Part shown: positions 36,566-45,711 of the stretch, one piece after another
Numbering within the stretch: position 1 is the first letter of the stretch
Layout: each line of letters starts with the position of its first letter
NCBI RefSeq assembly: GCF_025465275.1
Contig: NZ_JAODNK010000012.1
Coordinates: forward strand, 1 to 64,000
DNA from: Nocardia sp.
Lineage (GTDB): Bacteria > Actinomycetota > Actinomycetes > Mycobacteriales > Mycobacteriaceae
Direction of reading: 5' to 3'
Length of the DNA: 64,000 nt
Made by a program: the position numbers and the translations under genes
The notes under the pieces: model-generated
Database searches by the model: none
What the model saw: only the letters and a program-made list of their open reading frames with translations
What the model was told of the DNA's origin: nothing

Positions 36566-37516
36566 CTATTCCGGCCCGCTATCGGCGGTGTCTGTATTTT
36601 TTCTGGGTGCTTTGTATTCGGCCCAGGGCGACTTGGCCGGGGAGCCCGCATCGTCGAATTTCATCTCGGAGCCGTGACCGAGGATGACGTTGCCATACTG
36701 TTTCGCCAGAGAGCCTGACCGGCTTTCGAAGCGACTGAAATGGGTGTTCTCAGTGGCGTGCACATCGAATCCCAGTCCTGAGGAATGCAACGATTCTGCC
36801 GACTTACGCGCGGCCGAGCGGCCGGCAGGCGAGCATGACATCTGAATCAGTCTAGCCGTTGATTTTGTCTTGACGGCCTGCTTGAAATGGTCGTTGGATG
36901 CGAGAATCTTCCCGTATGTCTTTCCGTCGACTTGCGTGGGTGTCCACATGCTCCATTTCGTCAAAGGAATCTTCTTCTTGACCTGGATGAAATATCCGCG
37001 CTTGGCGGCATGTGCTCGCGCAAACACCAGATTCTCTGACTTGTCGGTTGCCCAGGGCGCTGGCCGCCACGATCTGCCGAAGGTCCACTTCGGCTTTCGT
37101 GTCAGCAGTCCCTTCGGAGGCCATAGGCTGCGTGTTCTTTCAGCTTGGTAGTACTCGGTGTATATGGATTCGAGTCCCTCATGGCTGATCCATATGGGCT
37201 TTTTGCTATCGCTGACTTTCAGCGGAAAATTCACTCCGATGACGTTTCCGTCGAAGTCGGATATTGGCTGGCTGCGGATTTGTTCGGAAGTAAACATATG
37301 AGGCATTCCCGTCGCGGCGTTCATGCCTATGAAATGTGGCGTTTCGCTCGGGTTGAAACGCGGCACAATGTCCGACTCGGCTGTCACGATATTATCCGCC
37401 ACTGTCCGCATATCGTTCGGTAATTCGGACACGACCGTCCGCAGCGCGCCCCCCGCATCGACGACCGCTGTACGAAGCCGCCCGGCCATCCGAGTCAGGC
37501 CGGCAGAGAGCTCCAT
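36566..37516 (-). CDS. Hypothetical protein, possible type VII-linked effector
   Basis: 316 residues, not recognised with confidence. The gene is visibly AT-richer than its neighbours and uses rarer codons, which suggests horizontal acquisition. The N-terminus (SAGLTRMAGRLRTAVVDAGGALRTVV) is helical and reminiscent of WXG/ESX-type leaders. The C-terminal part has KTKSTARLIQMSCSPAGRSA, then LHSSGLGFDVHATENTHFSR, reminiscent of Cys/His toxin domains in which 'SC' and a later His pair up. It lies 67 bases downstream of a gene resembling type VII secretion-associated proteins on the same strand, the usual setting of an effector and its partner. Function is unproven. Confidence 0.6.
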   Translation of the reverse strand: MELSAGLTRMAGRLRTAVVDAGGALRTVVSELPNDMRTVADNIVTAESDIVPRFNPSETPHFIGMNAATGMPHMFTSEQIRSQPISDFDGNVIGVNFPLKVSDSKKPIWISHEGLESIYTEYYQAERTRSLWPPKGLLTRKPKWTFGRSWRPAPWATDKSENLVFARAHAAKRGYFIQVKKKIPLTKWSMWTPTQVDGKTYGKILASNDHFKQAVKTKSTARLIQMSCSPAGRSAARKSAESLHSSGLGFDVHATENTHFSRFESRSGSLAKQYGNVILGHGSEMKFDDAGSPAKSPWAEYKAPRKNTDTADSGPE

Positions 37517-37583
37517 AGCGGCAATCGTAGGTGGGTTCGCAGGCGGAAAAGCGCACTATTCCCACGTCTGGGAAGCCTGGTTT

Positions 37584-38108
37584 CTACTCGGTCGGTCGCA
37601 GGCTTCGAGTGCGGAGCAGGAATTGTGCGGAACTGCCCGGATTGAGCAGGATGTCGACGTCGACGGGCACGATGTCAGGGAGGCCGGCACCCAGTACCGG
37701 CCACCATCGGTCGGCCTCGACGCGGTCCTTGTGTATTGCGGCGGTCGCGACCGCAACGCACGGCACTCCGTCCGGAGCCGGTCCTATCAGCGGGTGGTTC
37801 TGGTTGTCGCATCCGATCTCCACCACGGCGTCACGCAGTGCCGCAATGACTTCGTCGCCGGTGATGTCATCGCCGTTCGCGACCCGTCTCAGCACGGCAT
37901 CGAGCGGATCGGTCGGCAATGAGTCATCTGCGGGGACATAGTTCGGGTTGGGTTCGAACGGACCTGGCTTGCCCTCCTCGCCGACCTTCCAGCCGCCGAG
38001 GATCGCTCCTGATGGCGGCATCACCTCCGGTGTGGTTTCCTGCCAGCTCGGATCGACGAGCACGAACCAGTCGCCCTGCTGAACGACACTCCCCGCCGGG
38101 TTTTCCAT
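37584..38108 (-). CDS. Type VII secretion system-associated-like protein
   Basis: About 174 residues (178 if TTG at 38120 is used, which would overlap the aldehyde dehydrogenase stop). The C-terminal stretch WWPVLGAGLPDIVPVDVDILLNPG, read in parts, resembles actinobacterial proteins annotated as type VII secretion system-associated, and the protein opens with a WFVLVDPSW segment. There is no signal peptide or membrane segment. It is followed by the AT-rich putative effector gene, so a chaperone or immunity role is plausible. The family call is from memory of the motif and is tentative. Confidence 0.6.
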   Translation of the reverse strand: MENPAGSVVQQGDWFVLVDPSWQETTPEVMPPSGAILGGWKVGEEGKPGPFEPNPNYVPADDSLPTDPLDAVLRRVANGDDITGDEVIAALRDAVVEIGCDNQNHPLIGPAPDGVPCVAVATAAIHKDRVEADRWWPVLGAGLPDIVPVDVDILLNPGSSAQFLLRTRSLRPTE

Positions 38109-38116
38109 AGTCGTGA

Positions 38117-39601
38117 TCAAACCTTGTGACGGAGGCGGAAGAGGGCTCTTGCCATGCGGAGGCGCTGGGGGTGGTTGTCGAAACTGCTCAGACCCACGGG
38201 TTCTCGGTGCCGTTTGTCGATGATCGACTGCGTGCGGGCGAATTCGAACAGAGACTGCGGGTTGCGGATGCGCCCCGGGCCGTGAATGCCGTAGACCGGG
38301 GTGGCATTGACTGTCATCAGTTCGGTGCGGAGGCGGTCGGCGAACTCGGGGACGCTGCGCACATCGCGGGTGAAAACGGCTACCGGGAGCACTCTTTCAG
38401 GGGCGTTGACACGTTCCACCGCCTCGTCCATGGAGGCGACCCGGTTGACGATCAGCACCGGGCCCACCGCCTCGCCGGTAATGGCGAGGCTGATCTCCGG
38501 GACCTCGGTGAGCACCACGGGTTCGATATAGGGCTCGCGAATGGACTCCAGGCTGCCGACCACCGCGCGACCACCGCGGGTGAGCGCATCGCGGACCTGG
38601 CGGCGCACCACATCCAGGTGGGCTTCGAGCACCATCGGCCCGTAGGAGGCGCGCTTGTCCGCGGCGGGCCGCAGCTTGCGGGCGTGATAGGCCACCATTT
38701 CCAGGAACGGCTCGTACACCGAATCGGCCACGTACACGCAGTGCACGCCCGCCGGATGCTGCCCGGCATTGGCCATGGCGCCGTACACCGCTGCGGCCGC
38801 GGCGGTATCGAGACGGGCATCGACCTGGACGATCATCGCGCCGCGGCCGCCCTGCTCGATCACCAGGGGAGTGGCGGTCTGCGCGCACAGCGCGGTGACC
38901 TCGCGGGCGCCGGCGGCCGAGCCTGCATAGGCGATCTTGTCCACCCGCGCCCGGCAGAGGGCGGCGGCGGTGGAACTGTCACCGGTAACCACCTGCAGCA
39001 CAGGCTGACTCGGGGACAGGCGGTTCCAGGTGTCGGCCAGCCACGCCCCGACGCCGGGGGTGAGCTCGCTCGGCTTGAACACCACGGTATTTCCCGCGGC
39101 CATGGCGGAGGCGATCGAATTCATCGGCGCGAGAACGGGATTCTGCCAGGGGCCCAGCACGCCGATCACGCCGAGCGGCAACCGCCCGACCGAGCCGTTC
39201 TGGTCGTGCCGGAACCAGGCCGTGCCGCGGGTGGAGCGGCTCAGAGTCTTCTCGGCATGGCGCGCAACCCAATCCAGATGCTCCACGGCCAGCGTCACTT
39301 CGACGGCGGCATCCATGCGCGGTTTGCCGGTCTCACTGCTGATGAGGTCGACGAGATCGCGGGTGCCGCGTGCGATAGCGCGTTTCCAGTCCAGCAGCCA
39401 GCGTTTGCGGCCGGCGAATTCCAGTGTCGCCCACCACTGCTGCGTGGTGCGGGCGGCGCGGACCGCGCGGGTCAGCTCACCGGCGCCCATGATGGCGTAG
39501 TCGCCCACGACCTCCCCGGTGCGCGGATCGTAGGATGTCAGCACCTTCGGTCGGCCCACTCCGGTGCGCGCTGCCCGTGGCTGCTGCGCAGGCTCGGCCA
39601 T
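38117..39601 (-). CDS. Aldehyde dehydrogenase-family protein lacking the catalytic Cys
   Basis: 494-residue ALDH-fold protein. The cofactor loop (GVIGVLGPWQNPVLAPMN, then FKPSELTP) and the general base region IEQGG (Glu249, normally LELGGK) are present. At the nucleophile, families of this kind read NAGQ-x-C; here it reads NAGQHPAGVHC, so Cys is Pro283, with another Cys at 288 in the position of the usual Arg. Normal aldehyde oxidation is therefore doubtful. Its ATG is followed downstream by the small T7-like genes on the same strand. It may be a pseudoenzyme, or Cys288 may have taken over. Confidence 0.85.
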   Translation of the reverse strand: MAEPAQQPRAARTGVGRPKVLTSYDPRTGEVVGDYAIMGAGELTRAVRAARTTQQWWATLEFAGRKRWLLDWKRAIARGTRDLVDLISSETGKPRMDAAVEVTLAVEHLDWVARHAEKTLSRSTRGTAWFRHDQNGSVGRLPLGVIGVLGPWQNPVLAPMNSIASAMAAGNTVVFKPSELTPGVGAWLADTWNRLSPSQPVLQVVTGDSSTAAALCRARVDKIAYAGSAAGAREVTALCAQTATPLVIEQGGRGAMIVQVDARLDTAAAAAVYGAMANAGQHPAGVHCVYVADSVYEPFLEMVAYHARKLRPAADKRASYGPMVLEAHLDVVRRQVRDALTRGGRAVVGSLESIREPYIEPVVLTEVPEISLAITGEAVGPVLIVNRVASMDEAVERVNAPERVLPVAVFTRDVRSVPEFADRLRTELMTVNATPVYGIHGPGRIRNPQSLFEFARTQSIIDKRHREPVGLSSFDNHPQRLRMARALFRLRHKV

Positions 39602-39905
39602 GGTTACCCTCTCGTGGCCAATGAATATCTCCCCGCCGCCAGCCTATGGTTCGGCGCGCACACCCGACAAGGTGCGGAAAGCTGAGCAGACCGCACGGTC
39701 TGGGTCTGGATCAGGGGCTATTCGAAGACCTATCGGTTTGTGACCAATGACACGTTTGACCGATCGCTGCTTCGGCAAAGGAATGACCCCGCATCCGGAC
39801 CGCCGGTAACATCACGCGCGACGGAGTGGATCATCCCCGAGGGGATGTGGGGACCCGCCGCCCGGGGCGAACTGAATTGCCCGCCCAGCCGATAGTGGAG
39901 AGTTG
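39602..39905. other. Intergenic region, divergent ALDH / drrA
   Basis: This 304-base spacer lies between divergent genes and must hold both promoters. I see no convincing hairpin, repeat or ORF. GTGGAG at 39894-39899 is the ribosome binding site for the ATPase gene. TTTGACCGATC near 39750 could be part of a -35 region, but no good -10 pairs with it. Confidence 0.4.
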
Positions 39906-40910
39906 ATGCCGAGCTTGGACAAACCGGATTCGCACACAGCGGAAGTGCGCAGCGCAGGGAGCGATCCGGCGGTTTATGTCGAAGACATCCGCAAGTCGTT
40001 CGGCGAGGTGCACGCGCTGCAGGGCATCAGCTTCACCGCCGCCCGCGGCCAGGTGCTCGGCATCCTCGGCCCCAACGGCGCCGGTAAGACCACCGCGGTG
40101 AAGATCCTTTCCACCCTGCTGCGTCCCGACTCCGGCATCGCCCGGGTCGCAGGACACGATGTGCGCAAAGATCCCGCCGCCGTCCGCCGGTCCATCATGA
40201 TGACCGGTCAGTACGCCGCCCTTGACGAAAATCTTTCCGGACGCGAGAACCTCGAACTGTTCGGCAGGCTCATGGGCCTGCCCCGCAAGGCCGCCCGGCA
40301 GCGTGCCGACAGCCTGCTCGAGGAGTTCGACCTCACCAACGCCGGCCGGCGTGCCGTCCGGCACTACTCCGGCGGTATGCGCCGCCGGGTCGACATCGCC
40401 TGCGGACTCGTGGTGCGACCGGAAGTGGTGTTCCTCGACGAGCCCACCACCGGACTCGATCCGCGCAGCCGCCAGGGTGTGTGGGATCTGGTCAACGCGC
40501 TCAAGACACAGGGCATCACCGTCCTGCTGACCACGCAGTACCTCGAAGAGGCCGACGTGCTCAGCGACAACATCATCGTCATCGACAAGGGCACCGTGAT
40601 CGCCGAGGGCACCGCGGACGCGCTCAAGCAGAAGACCGGCGGCAGCTACTGCGAGGTCGTACCGCTGGATCCGACCCATCTGGCCGCGGCCGCGGACGCT
40701 CTGGGCGATCTTGTACCCGAGGCGACGCGAACCGAAATCGGTAGTGGCGATCGGCTTTCGATTCCCGCGCCGGACGGGGCCGCGACCCTTTCCGAGGCGC
40801 TGCGCCGACTCGACAGCGCCGGAATCGAACTCGCGGACATCGGGCTGCGGCGGCCCTCGCTCGACGATGTGTTCCTCTCACTCACCGGACACTCGGGCGG
40901 CATCCAATGA
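39906..40910 (+). CDS. DrrA-type ABC transporter ATP-binding protein
   Basis: 334-residue ATPase of the daunorubicin-resistance (DrrA) family that powers export through the two permeases encoded next. Walker A is GPNGAGKTT, the signature motif is YSGGMRRR and Walker B is VVFLDEPTTGLDP, followed by the DrrA-type C-terminal extension (LSEALRRLDSAGIELADIGLRRPSLDDVFLSLTG in parts). ATG at 39906 is preferred over TTG at 39903 for spacing to GGAG. The stop overlaps the next start (ATGA). Related exporters move lipids, siderophores or polyketides; the substrate here is unknown, though the NRPS product is a candidate. Confidence 0.93.
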   Translation: MPSLDKPDSHTAEVRSAGSDPAVYVEDIRKSFGEVHALQGISFTAARGQVLGILGPNGAGKTTAVKILSTLLRPDSGIARVAGHDVRKDPAAVRRSIMMTGQYAALDENLSGRENLELFGRLMGLPRKAARQRADSLLEEFDLTNAGRRAVRHYSGGMRRRVDIACGLVVRPEVVFLDEPTTGLDPRSRQGVWDLVNALKTQGITVLLTTQYLEEADVLSDNIIVIDKGTVIAEGTADALKQKTGGSYCEVVPLDPTHLAAAADALGDLVPEATRTEIGSGDRLSIPAPDGAATLSEALRRLDSAGIELADIGLRRPSLDDVFLSLTGHSGGIQ

Positions 40911-41722
40911 GCGCGCCGGCCGCCGCCGAGGTCCGCACCGATCTGTTCGCCGGGCTGCCGGTGGCCAAACCGAACAACTTCGGGCAGTGGCGGGCACTCA
41001 CCGGCCGCATCCTCTGGGTGATGGCCACCAAGGGCGAGCTCGCCTTCGCGGCGGTCACACCGCTGGTCCTCACCCTCGGCTTCTACCTGCCGCTCAAATA
41101 CGTCATGCAGTTCCGCGGCATCGATTACGCGCAGTTCGTTATGCCGATCATCGTGCTGCAGACCATGTCCGTCACCATGATGTCGAATGCGCAGATGGCC
41201 GCGTTCGAAGCGCTGACCGGATTCAACACCCGGTTGCAGACCATGCCGGTCGGCAAGATGGTGCCGCTGCTGTCGCGCTTGAGCGCCGGCCTGGTGCGGT
41301 CGATCGTCTCGCTGGCCGCGGCCATCGGCTGGGGCCACATGATCGGCTTCCGATTCGTGGCGGGCTGGGGGCAGACGGTGCTGTTCTGCCTGTTCTCGCT
41401 CGCGGTCGGCACGGTGCTGGCCATCGGCGCGGACGCGCTCGGATCGCTCACCAAGAGTCCCGAATCGCTGAGCCAGGCCTTGACACTGCCGACGCTGATC
41501 TTCGGCATGCTCTCCTGCGGGTTCGTGCCCGAATCCGGCTTCCCGGTGTGGGCTCGGCCCTTCGTGCGCAATCAGCCCATCTCCCAGTTCTCCTTCGCGC
41601 TGCGGGATATGGCCGCGCACGGGGTGACCTGGCAGGTGTTCTGGGTGCCGATGGTGTGGCTGATCGGCGCCGCGGTGTTCTTCCTGCCGGCGGCGGTCTG
41701 GGCGAGTATGAGGCGGTCATGA
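40907..41722 (+). CDS. ABC-2 type permease, DrrB-like
   Basis: 271-residue membrane permease with six predicted transmembrane segments and the ABC-2 layout. It contains FVMPIIVLQTMSVTMMSNAQMAAFEALTGF, in parts, and the late helix loop GFVPESGFPVWARPFVRNQPISQ typical of DrrB/DrrC. It starts by ATGA overlap with the ATPase gene and ends by ATGA overlap with the second permease, so the three are translated together. Confidence 0.92.
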   Translation: MSAPAAAEVRTDLFAGLPVAKPNNFGQWRALTGRILWVMATKGELAFAAVTPLVLTLGFYLPLKYVMQFRGIDYAQFVMPIIVLQTMSVTMMSNAQMAAFEALTGFNTRLQTMPVGKMVPLLSRLSAGLVRSIVSLAAAIGWGHMIGFRFVAGWGQTVLFCLFSLAVGTVLAIGADALGSLTKSPESLSQALTLPTLIFGMLSCGFVPESGFPVWARPFVRNQPISQFSFALRDMAAHGVTWQVFWVPMVWLIGAAVFFLPAAVWASMRRS

Positions 41723-42609
41723 GTTCTGTTGTCGAAGCCCAGTCCGTCGGGGGCGATACCGAAACCGCAGTATCCGATAAGGACGCGTGGGCAGGGCATC
41801 AGCCGCTGCCGCGGGTCCGGCAGCGGTCCGAGCGGACCCTGTCGATCTGGCTGGAGCAGAGCTTCATCCAGTGCAAGCGACTGTTGATCGGCTGGGCGCG
41901 CGACCCCGCCACCACCATTCAGACCATCGCCTATCCGGCGGCCACCCTGATCATGTTCCGTGTGGTGCTTGGTGATTCGATCACCTCCGCCACCGGTGCG
42001 CCCAGCATCTACGGCACGGTGCCGATGGTCATGCTGGTCGCGGCCATGGCGGGCTCGGTGGTCTCGGCGCTCGGCTTCAAGGTCGAGAAGGCGACCGGAC
42101 TGCTCGGCCGGTTCTGGACCATGCCCGTGCATCGCGCCGCCGGACTCACCGGGCGCCTGCTGGCCGAGGCGATCCGCGTGCTGCTCACCTCGCTGATCGT
42201 GCTCGTGGTGGGCGTCTGCCTGGGCTTCCGATTCTGGAACGGCGGGCCCGCAGCCATTGCCATGCTTGCGCTTCCGATCATTTTCGGCATCGGATTCGCG
42301 GTGCTGGTGACGGCGCTCGCCACCATCACCGAGGGCATCATGCTGGTGCAGGTCATCGGTGTCATCAATAGCCTGCTCATGTTCTTCAACTCCGGTTTCG
42401 TGCCGGTCTTCGCGTACCCCACGTGGTTGCAGACGACCGTCCAGAACCAGCCCATGAGTACGGCCATCGATGCCATGCGCGGGCTCTCCTTCGAAGGGCC
42501 GATCGCGGTGCCGTTGATGAAGACCGTCGCGTGGGCGGTCGGCATGGTGGTGGTGTTCGGTTATCCGGCGATTCGCGGCTACCGCAGGGCGGCCGAAACC
42601 GGCGCCTGA
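41719..42609 (+). CDS. ABC-2 type permease, DrrC-like
   Basis: 296-residue second permease of the exporter, about 50 hydrophilic residues then six transmembrane segments. It shows the family segment FNSGFVPVFAYPTWLQTTVQNQPMS, in parts, before the last helix. The ATG at 41719 overlaps the stop of the preceding permease. Two different permeases with one ATPase match the DrrABC arrangement of mycolic-acid bacteria. A strong hairpin follows the gene, closing the operon. Confidence 0.92.
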   Translation: MSSVVEAQSVGGDTETAVSDKDAWAGHQPLPRVRQRSERTLSIWLEQSFIQCKRLLIGWARDPATTIQTIAYPAATLIMFRVVLGDSITSATGAPSIYGTVPMVMLVAAMAGSVVSALGFKVEKATGLLGRFWTMPVHRAAGLTGRLLAEAIRVLLTSLIVLVVGVCLGFRFWNGGPAAIAMLALPIIFGIGFAVLVTALATITEGIMLVQVIGVINSLLMFFNSGFVPVFAYPTWLQTTVQNQPMSTAIDAMRGLSFEGPIAVPLMKTVAWAVGMVVVFGYPAIRGYRRAAETGA

Positions 42610-42621
42610 TCTGTTGCCTCG

Positions 42622-42657
42622 GCGGGGCGGTATCCGGTACTCCGGGTACCGCCCCGC
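42622..42657 (+). terminator. Hairpin after the drrABC-like operon
   Basis: GCGGGGCGGTA (42622-42632) pairs with TACCGCCCCGC (42647-42657), and the stem extends inward through TCCGG/CCGGG. No U-run follows, as is common for actinobacterial terminators. It sits 12 bases after the stop codon. Confidence 0.75.
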
Positions 42658-42765
42658 TGTGTTGCCTGGGGGTAGCTCTCCACGAAAATGCGTCCCGCAT
42701 GCGAGTTTTGGGTGTTATGCGGAGCCGCAGTCAGGGTGTGGTGTGCGTCACGCTAGGGTGTGCGC

Positions 42766-43794
42766 ATGGCTTACCTGGTTACCGGGGCAACTGGGTTCAT
42801 CGGGCGGTTTCTGATTCCCGAACTTCTCAAACGCGGCGAAGACGTTCATGTGCTCGTACGCCCCGGCGAAGACTCGATACTGCGCTTCAACCGCTGCCTG
42901 CGCGCCTGGGATGCCGGGGATCGGGTGCGACCGGTGCGCGGCGACCTGAGCGCGCCCGGAGTCGGCATCGAACCGAGCTGGATTGCCGCGCACCGGGGTT
43001 CGATCGAGCACGTGTTCCACCTGGCCGGCGGACTGGACTCCGTCGTGCCCGGCGGCGGCACCCGGCGCGTCGCCGAACTGGCCGGGCAGCTGGAAGCCGG
43101 GCTGCTGCATCATGTTTCGACGGTGCGGGTCGCGGGCGGCTGGGACGGGCTCTTCACCGAGGACATGTTCGATATCGGGCAGCCGCTGCCCGCGCCCTAC
43201 CAGCGCGCCATGCTCGACGCCGAACTCGCCGTGCGCGACCAGGACAGGGTGCCGTGGCGGATCTATCGGCCGTCCATTGTCATCGGGCATTCACGCACCG
43301 GCGAAATCGACCGGATCGACGGGCCGTACTACTTCTTCCGGTTGCTGCGCATGGCCGCACAACTCCCGCGCATCCTGCCGGTGGTTTCGCCGAAACTGGG
43401 CGATACCAATATGGTTCCGGTCGATTTCGTGGCGCGGGCGCTCGACCACATCGCGCACCGGCCCGGGGGCGGCGGCAACACCTATCATCTGGTGGATCCG
43501 CGCGAACAGAGTGTCGCCGACGTCTTCAACCTCTTCGCCGACGAGGCCGGGGCGCCGCATCTGGTGGAGGTCATGCCCAAGCAGACCCTCGATATGACGC
43601 TGCGGGTACCCGGCATGGGGTGGATGCTGCGGCAGGTCGGTGTGCCCATGGATGTGATCGCGCACAGCGAGATCAGCTGCCGGTTCGACTCCCGGCATAC
43701 CGCTGCCGCGCTCGCCGGGACCGATATCAAGGTGCCGCCGCTGGCGGGGTACGGGTCGGTGATCTGGAAGTACTGGATCGAGAACTGGGTCTGA
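42766..43794 (+). CDS. Extended SDR (male-sterility/thioester-reductase-like) with altered active site
   Basis: 342-residue NAD(P)-binding protein with an N-terminal Rossmann motif TGATGFIG at residues 6-13. It belongs with extended short-chain reductases that act on acyl-CoA or acyl thioesters, and ends near the point where longer mycobacterial relatives continue into a second SDR domain. Ser118 is in VSTVRVAG. The catalytic YxxxK reads YQRAM (Tyr145, Met149), so the Lys is missing. AGGG 7 bases upstream supports the ATG at 42766 over GTG at 42760. It converges on the lycopene-cyclase-like gene with only 28 bases between them. It may be a non-catalytic or altered enzyme. Confidence 0.82.
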   Translation: MAYLVTGATGFIGRFLIPELLKRGEDVHVLVRPGEDSILRFNRCLRAWDAGDRVRPVRGDLSAPGVGIEPSWIAAHRGSIEHVFHLAGGLDSVVPGGGTRRVAELAGQLEAGLLHHVSTVRVAGGWDGLFTEDMFDIGQPLPAPYQRAMLDAELAVRDQDRVPWRIYRPSIVIGHSRTGEIDRIDGPYYFFRLLRMAAQLPRILPVVSPKLGDTNMVPVDFVARALDHIAHRPGGGGNTYHLVDPREQSVADVFNLFADEAGAPHLVEVMPKQTLDMTLRVPGMGWMLRQVGVPMDVIAHSEISCRFDSRHTAAALAGTDIKVPPLAGYGSVIWKYWIENWV

Positions 43795-43822
43795 GCCTCG
43801 GAGCCTCAGGCCGGGTCTGATC

Positions 43823-45034
43823 TCAAGACGTGGCGGTGCCCTCGGGTGCCGCCGGAGAGTTCCGCGGCTCCGGCTGTCCGTAATCCCAACCCACCCAGCG
43901 GTTTCGATTCGTCCAGCCGACCAGGTCGTAGCGCCAGCGGAAGGGCCAGGTGCGGGCCACGGTCAGGAAAAGACCCGCGCCGAGCGCGGCGAAATCATCG
44001 TGCGCGGAGAGCAGCGCTCGCTGCTGCCGCGGGGAACCGGTGAAGAACGCCTCGAACATGGAGACGGCCTGGGGTGTGGTGAGTCGCCCCAATCCGTACA
44101 CACCGCGCATCCGCATCCAGTACACCAGTCGCGCCTGCCACGGCCACAGCGCTTCGACCGGATCGTCGCCGCGCTGCAGGGCCGCGAGCGCGATGTCCAC
44201 CTGCGAGAGCGAGTCGGCCACGCAGTAGCCGGTGATGGGATGCATCTGCCCGCCGCGCGAGCCGAACGGAATCACCTGTCCGCGACCGGTTTTCGGCGGC
44301 ATATTGTCGAGCGGGTAGTGCGCGGCCTCGCTCGGTTCGTCACCGCGTAGTCGAATACCGTGTGCCGCAAGCCGATTCAGTGTCCGGCGGCGTAGCTCGT
44401 GCTGCGGCATGCCACCCCGCAACCCCAGGCTGGTCTCCTCGAAGATGACCGTCCCGTCGCCCAGCGGCACCGCGTACAGGAACGACGGCGGCTCGCCGGT
44501 GCCCGCGCCGTTCTCGTTCCGCCAGTCCAGCAGCAAACCTTCGCCCGGAGTGACCATGGGTGCGGCGACGTCCTCGTCCACGAAAATGCCGTGCGCACTG
44601 GCGGTCCGGCGCTGCCCCGGCGACGCCTGCCCCCGGGTATCGAAAACCGTGGCGGCCCGCACCTCGGTGCCATCGGCCAACTCCACCCGATGCGCCTGCA
44701 CCACCCGGGCCCGCCCGGTGATCACGGTGGCGTCATCCAGCGGCAGCGCATCCCGCAACCCCTGCTTCGACAGCACGCAGTACGGCCGCGCAATCCGATG
44801 CTCGCTCTCGGTCCACACCACCGGCGCCTCGATCCGGCTGGCAATCACGCTGCGCGGCAACCACTCCGGCAACTCATCGATCCAGCACGAATATGTAGGC
44901 CCCCACAACCGCTCCGGCCGCGGATCCACCGCGACCACCCGCAACCCCGCCACCACAGCCCGATGCGCCAGCGCCCGCCCCGTAGGCCCGAGCCCCACCA
45001 CACAAACATCGGCAGCCCCGCTGACCTCACTCAT
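43823..45034 (-). CDS. Lycopene cyclase-family flavoprotein (CrtL-like)
   Basis: 403-residue FAD/NAD-binding protein of the lycopene beta/epsilon cyclase family, which closes the ends of linear carotenoids. Visible are the Rossmann motif VCVVGLGPTGRALAHRA, the central FLYAVPLGDGTVIFEETSLG, then GGMP, and the C-terminal GGQMHPITGYCVADSL. The ATG at 45034 places GLGPTG near residue 14, as expected; a longer frame to 45070 is possible. No other carotenoid gene is nearby, so the actual substrate is uncertain. It lies downstream of the hotdog protein gene on the same strand. Confidence 0.85.
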   Translation of the reverse strand: MSEVSGAADVCVVGLGPTGRALAHRAVVAGLRVVAVDPRPERLWGPTYSCWIDELPEWLPRSVIASRIEAPVVWTESEHRIARPYCVLSKQGLRDALPLDDATVITGRARVVQAHRVELADGTEVRAATVFDTRGQASPGQRRTASAHGIFVDEDVAAPMVTPGEGLLLDWRNENGAGTGEPPSFLYAVPLGDGTVIFEETSLGLRGGMPQHELRRRTLNRLAAHGIRLRGDEPSEAAHYPLDNMPPKTGRGQVIPFGSRGGQMHPITGYCVADSLSQVDIALAALQRGDDPVEALWPWQARLVYWMRMRGVYGLGRLTTPQAVSMFEAFFTGSPRQQRALLSAHDDFAALGAGLFLTVARTWPFRWRYDLVGWTNRNRWVGWDYGQPEPRNSPAAPEGTATS

Positions 45035-45100
45035 ACCCGCATTCAAACAGCCCCACCCCACCCCCGCCACCCTCCCACCCCGGATAGCGGGGGCTGGGTG

Positions 45101-45577
45101 CTACTTGGGGGTGATCCAGGTGGTGATGTCGGCGTGGACCACTTCGAGGCCGGACTTGTCGTAGATCGAGACCGGGACTATGAGGTTTTGGCCCTCGGTG
45201 ATGGCTGGGAAGTCCGGCAGCTCAGGGAGTTTGGCCACGGCGCGGAGGCTGGAGTTGGCCTTGGCCAGGTATTGGACGTTCATGGCCTTGGGGATCCAGC
45301 GGTGGGTGTCGGGGACGGTGGCCTCCGACAGCATGCCCATGGCCACCTCGGCGAGGTTGCAGGCGGCGATGGCGTGGAAGGTGCCCAGGTGATTGTGGAT
45401 GCCGAACCACTTGGGGGCGGTCACCTCGCACAGGCCGGGCTCGAGGCGTACGACGTTCGGCAGCACGGTGCCGAAGTAGGGGACGCGCGCGACCATGCCG
45501 AGGGAGAACAGGGTGTGGCCGAGGCGATTGTCCGGCAGTTTCTTCCAGCCGCGGTAGGTGGCGGTCTCTTTCGTCAT
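45101..45577 (-). CDS. DUF4442/hotdog-fold thioesterase-like protein
   Basis: 158-residue hotdog-fold protein of the DUF4442 (PaaI-like) group. The family core GIHNHLGTFHAIAACNLAEVAMGM, in parts, is clear, with the helix that follows the Asn-His-x-Gly-Thr segment. Such proteins are thought to hydrolyse acyl-CoA thioesters, but this branch is uncharacterised. The flavoprotein gene downstream lies 66 bases away and may share its transcript. Confidence 0.8.
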   Translation of the reverse strand: MTKETATYRGWKKLPDNRLGHTLFSLGMVARVPYFGTVLPNVVRLEPGLCEVTAPKWFGIHNHLGTFHAIAACNLAEVAMGMLSEATVPDTHRWIPKAMNVQYLAKANSSLRAVAKLPELPDFPAITEGQNLIVPVSIYDKSGLEVVHADITTWITPK

Positions 45578-45711
45578 GCCGCGTATCTTACTCAGAAGTA
45601 AGTTCTGTGGAAGACCGGCTGTTCTAAAGTGTCGCCACTATCGCGTTTATCGCGAAGCTGGGCGCCGATGCCAGTTCATCGGCACGTCGGGTGAATGGAG
45701 CTCTACACATC

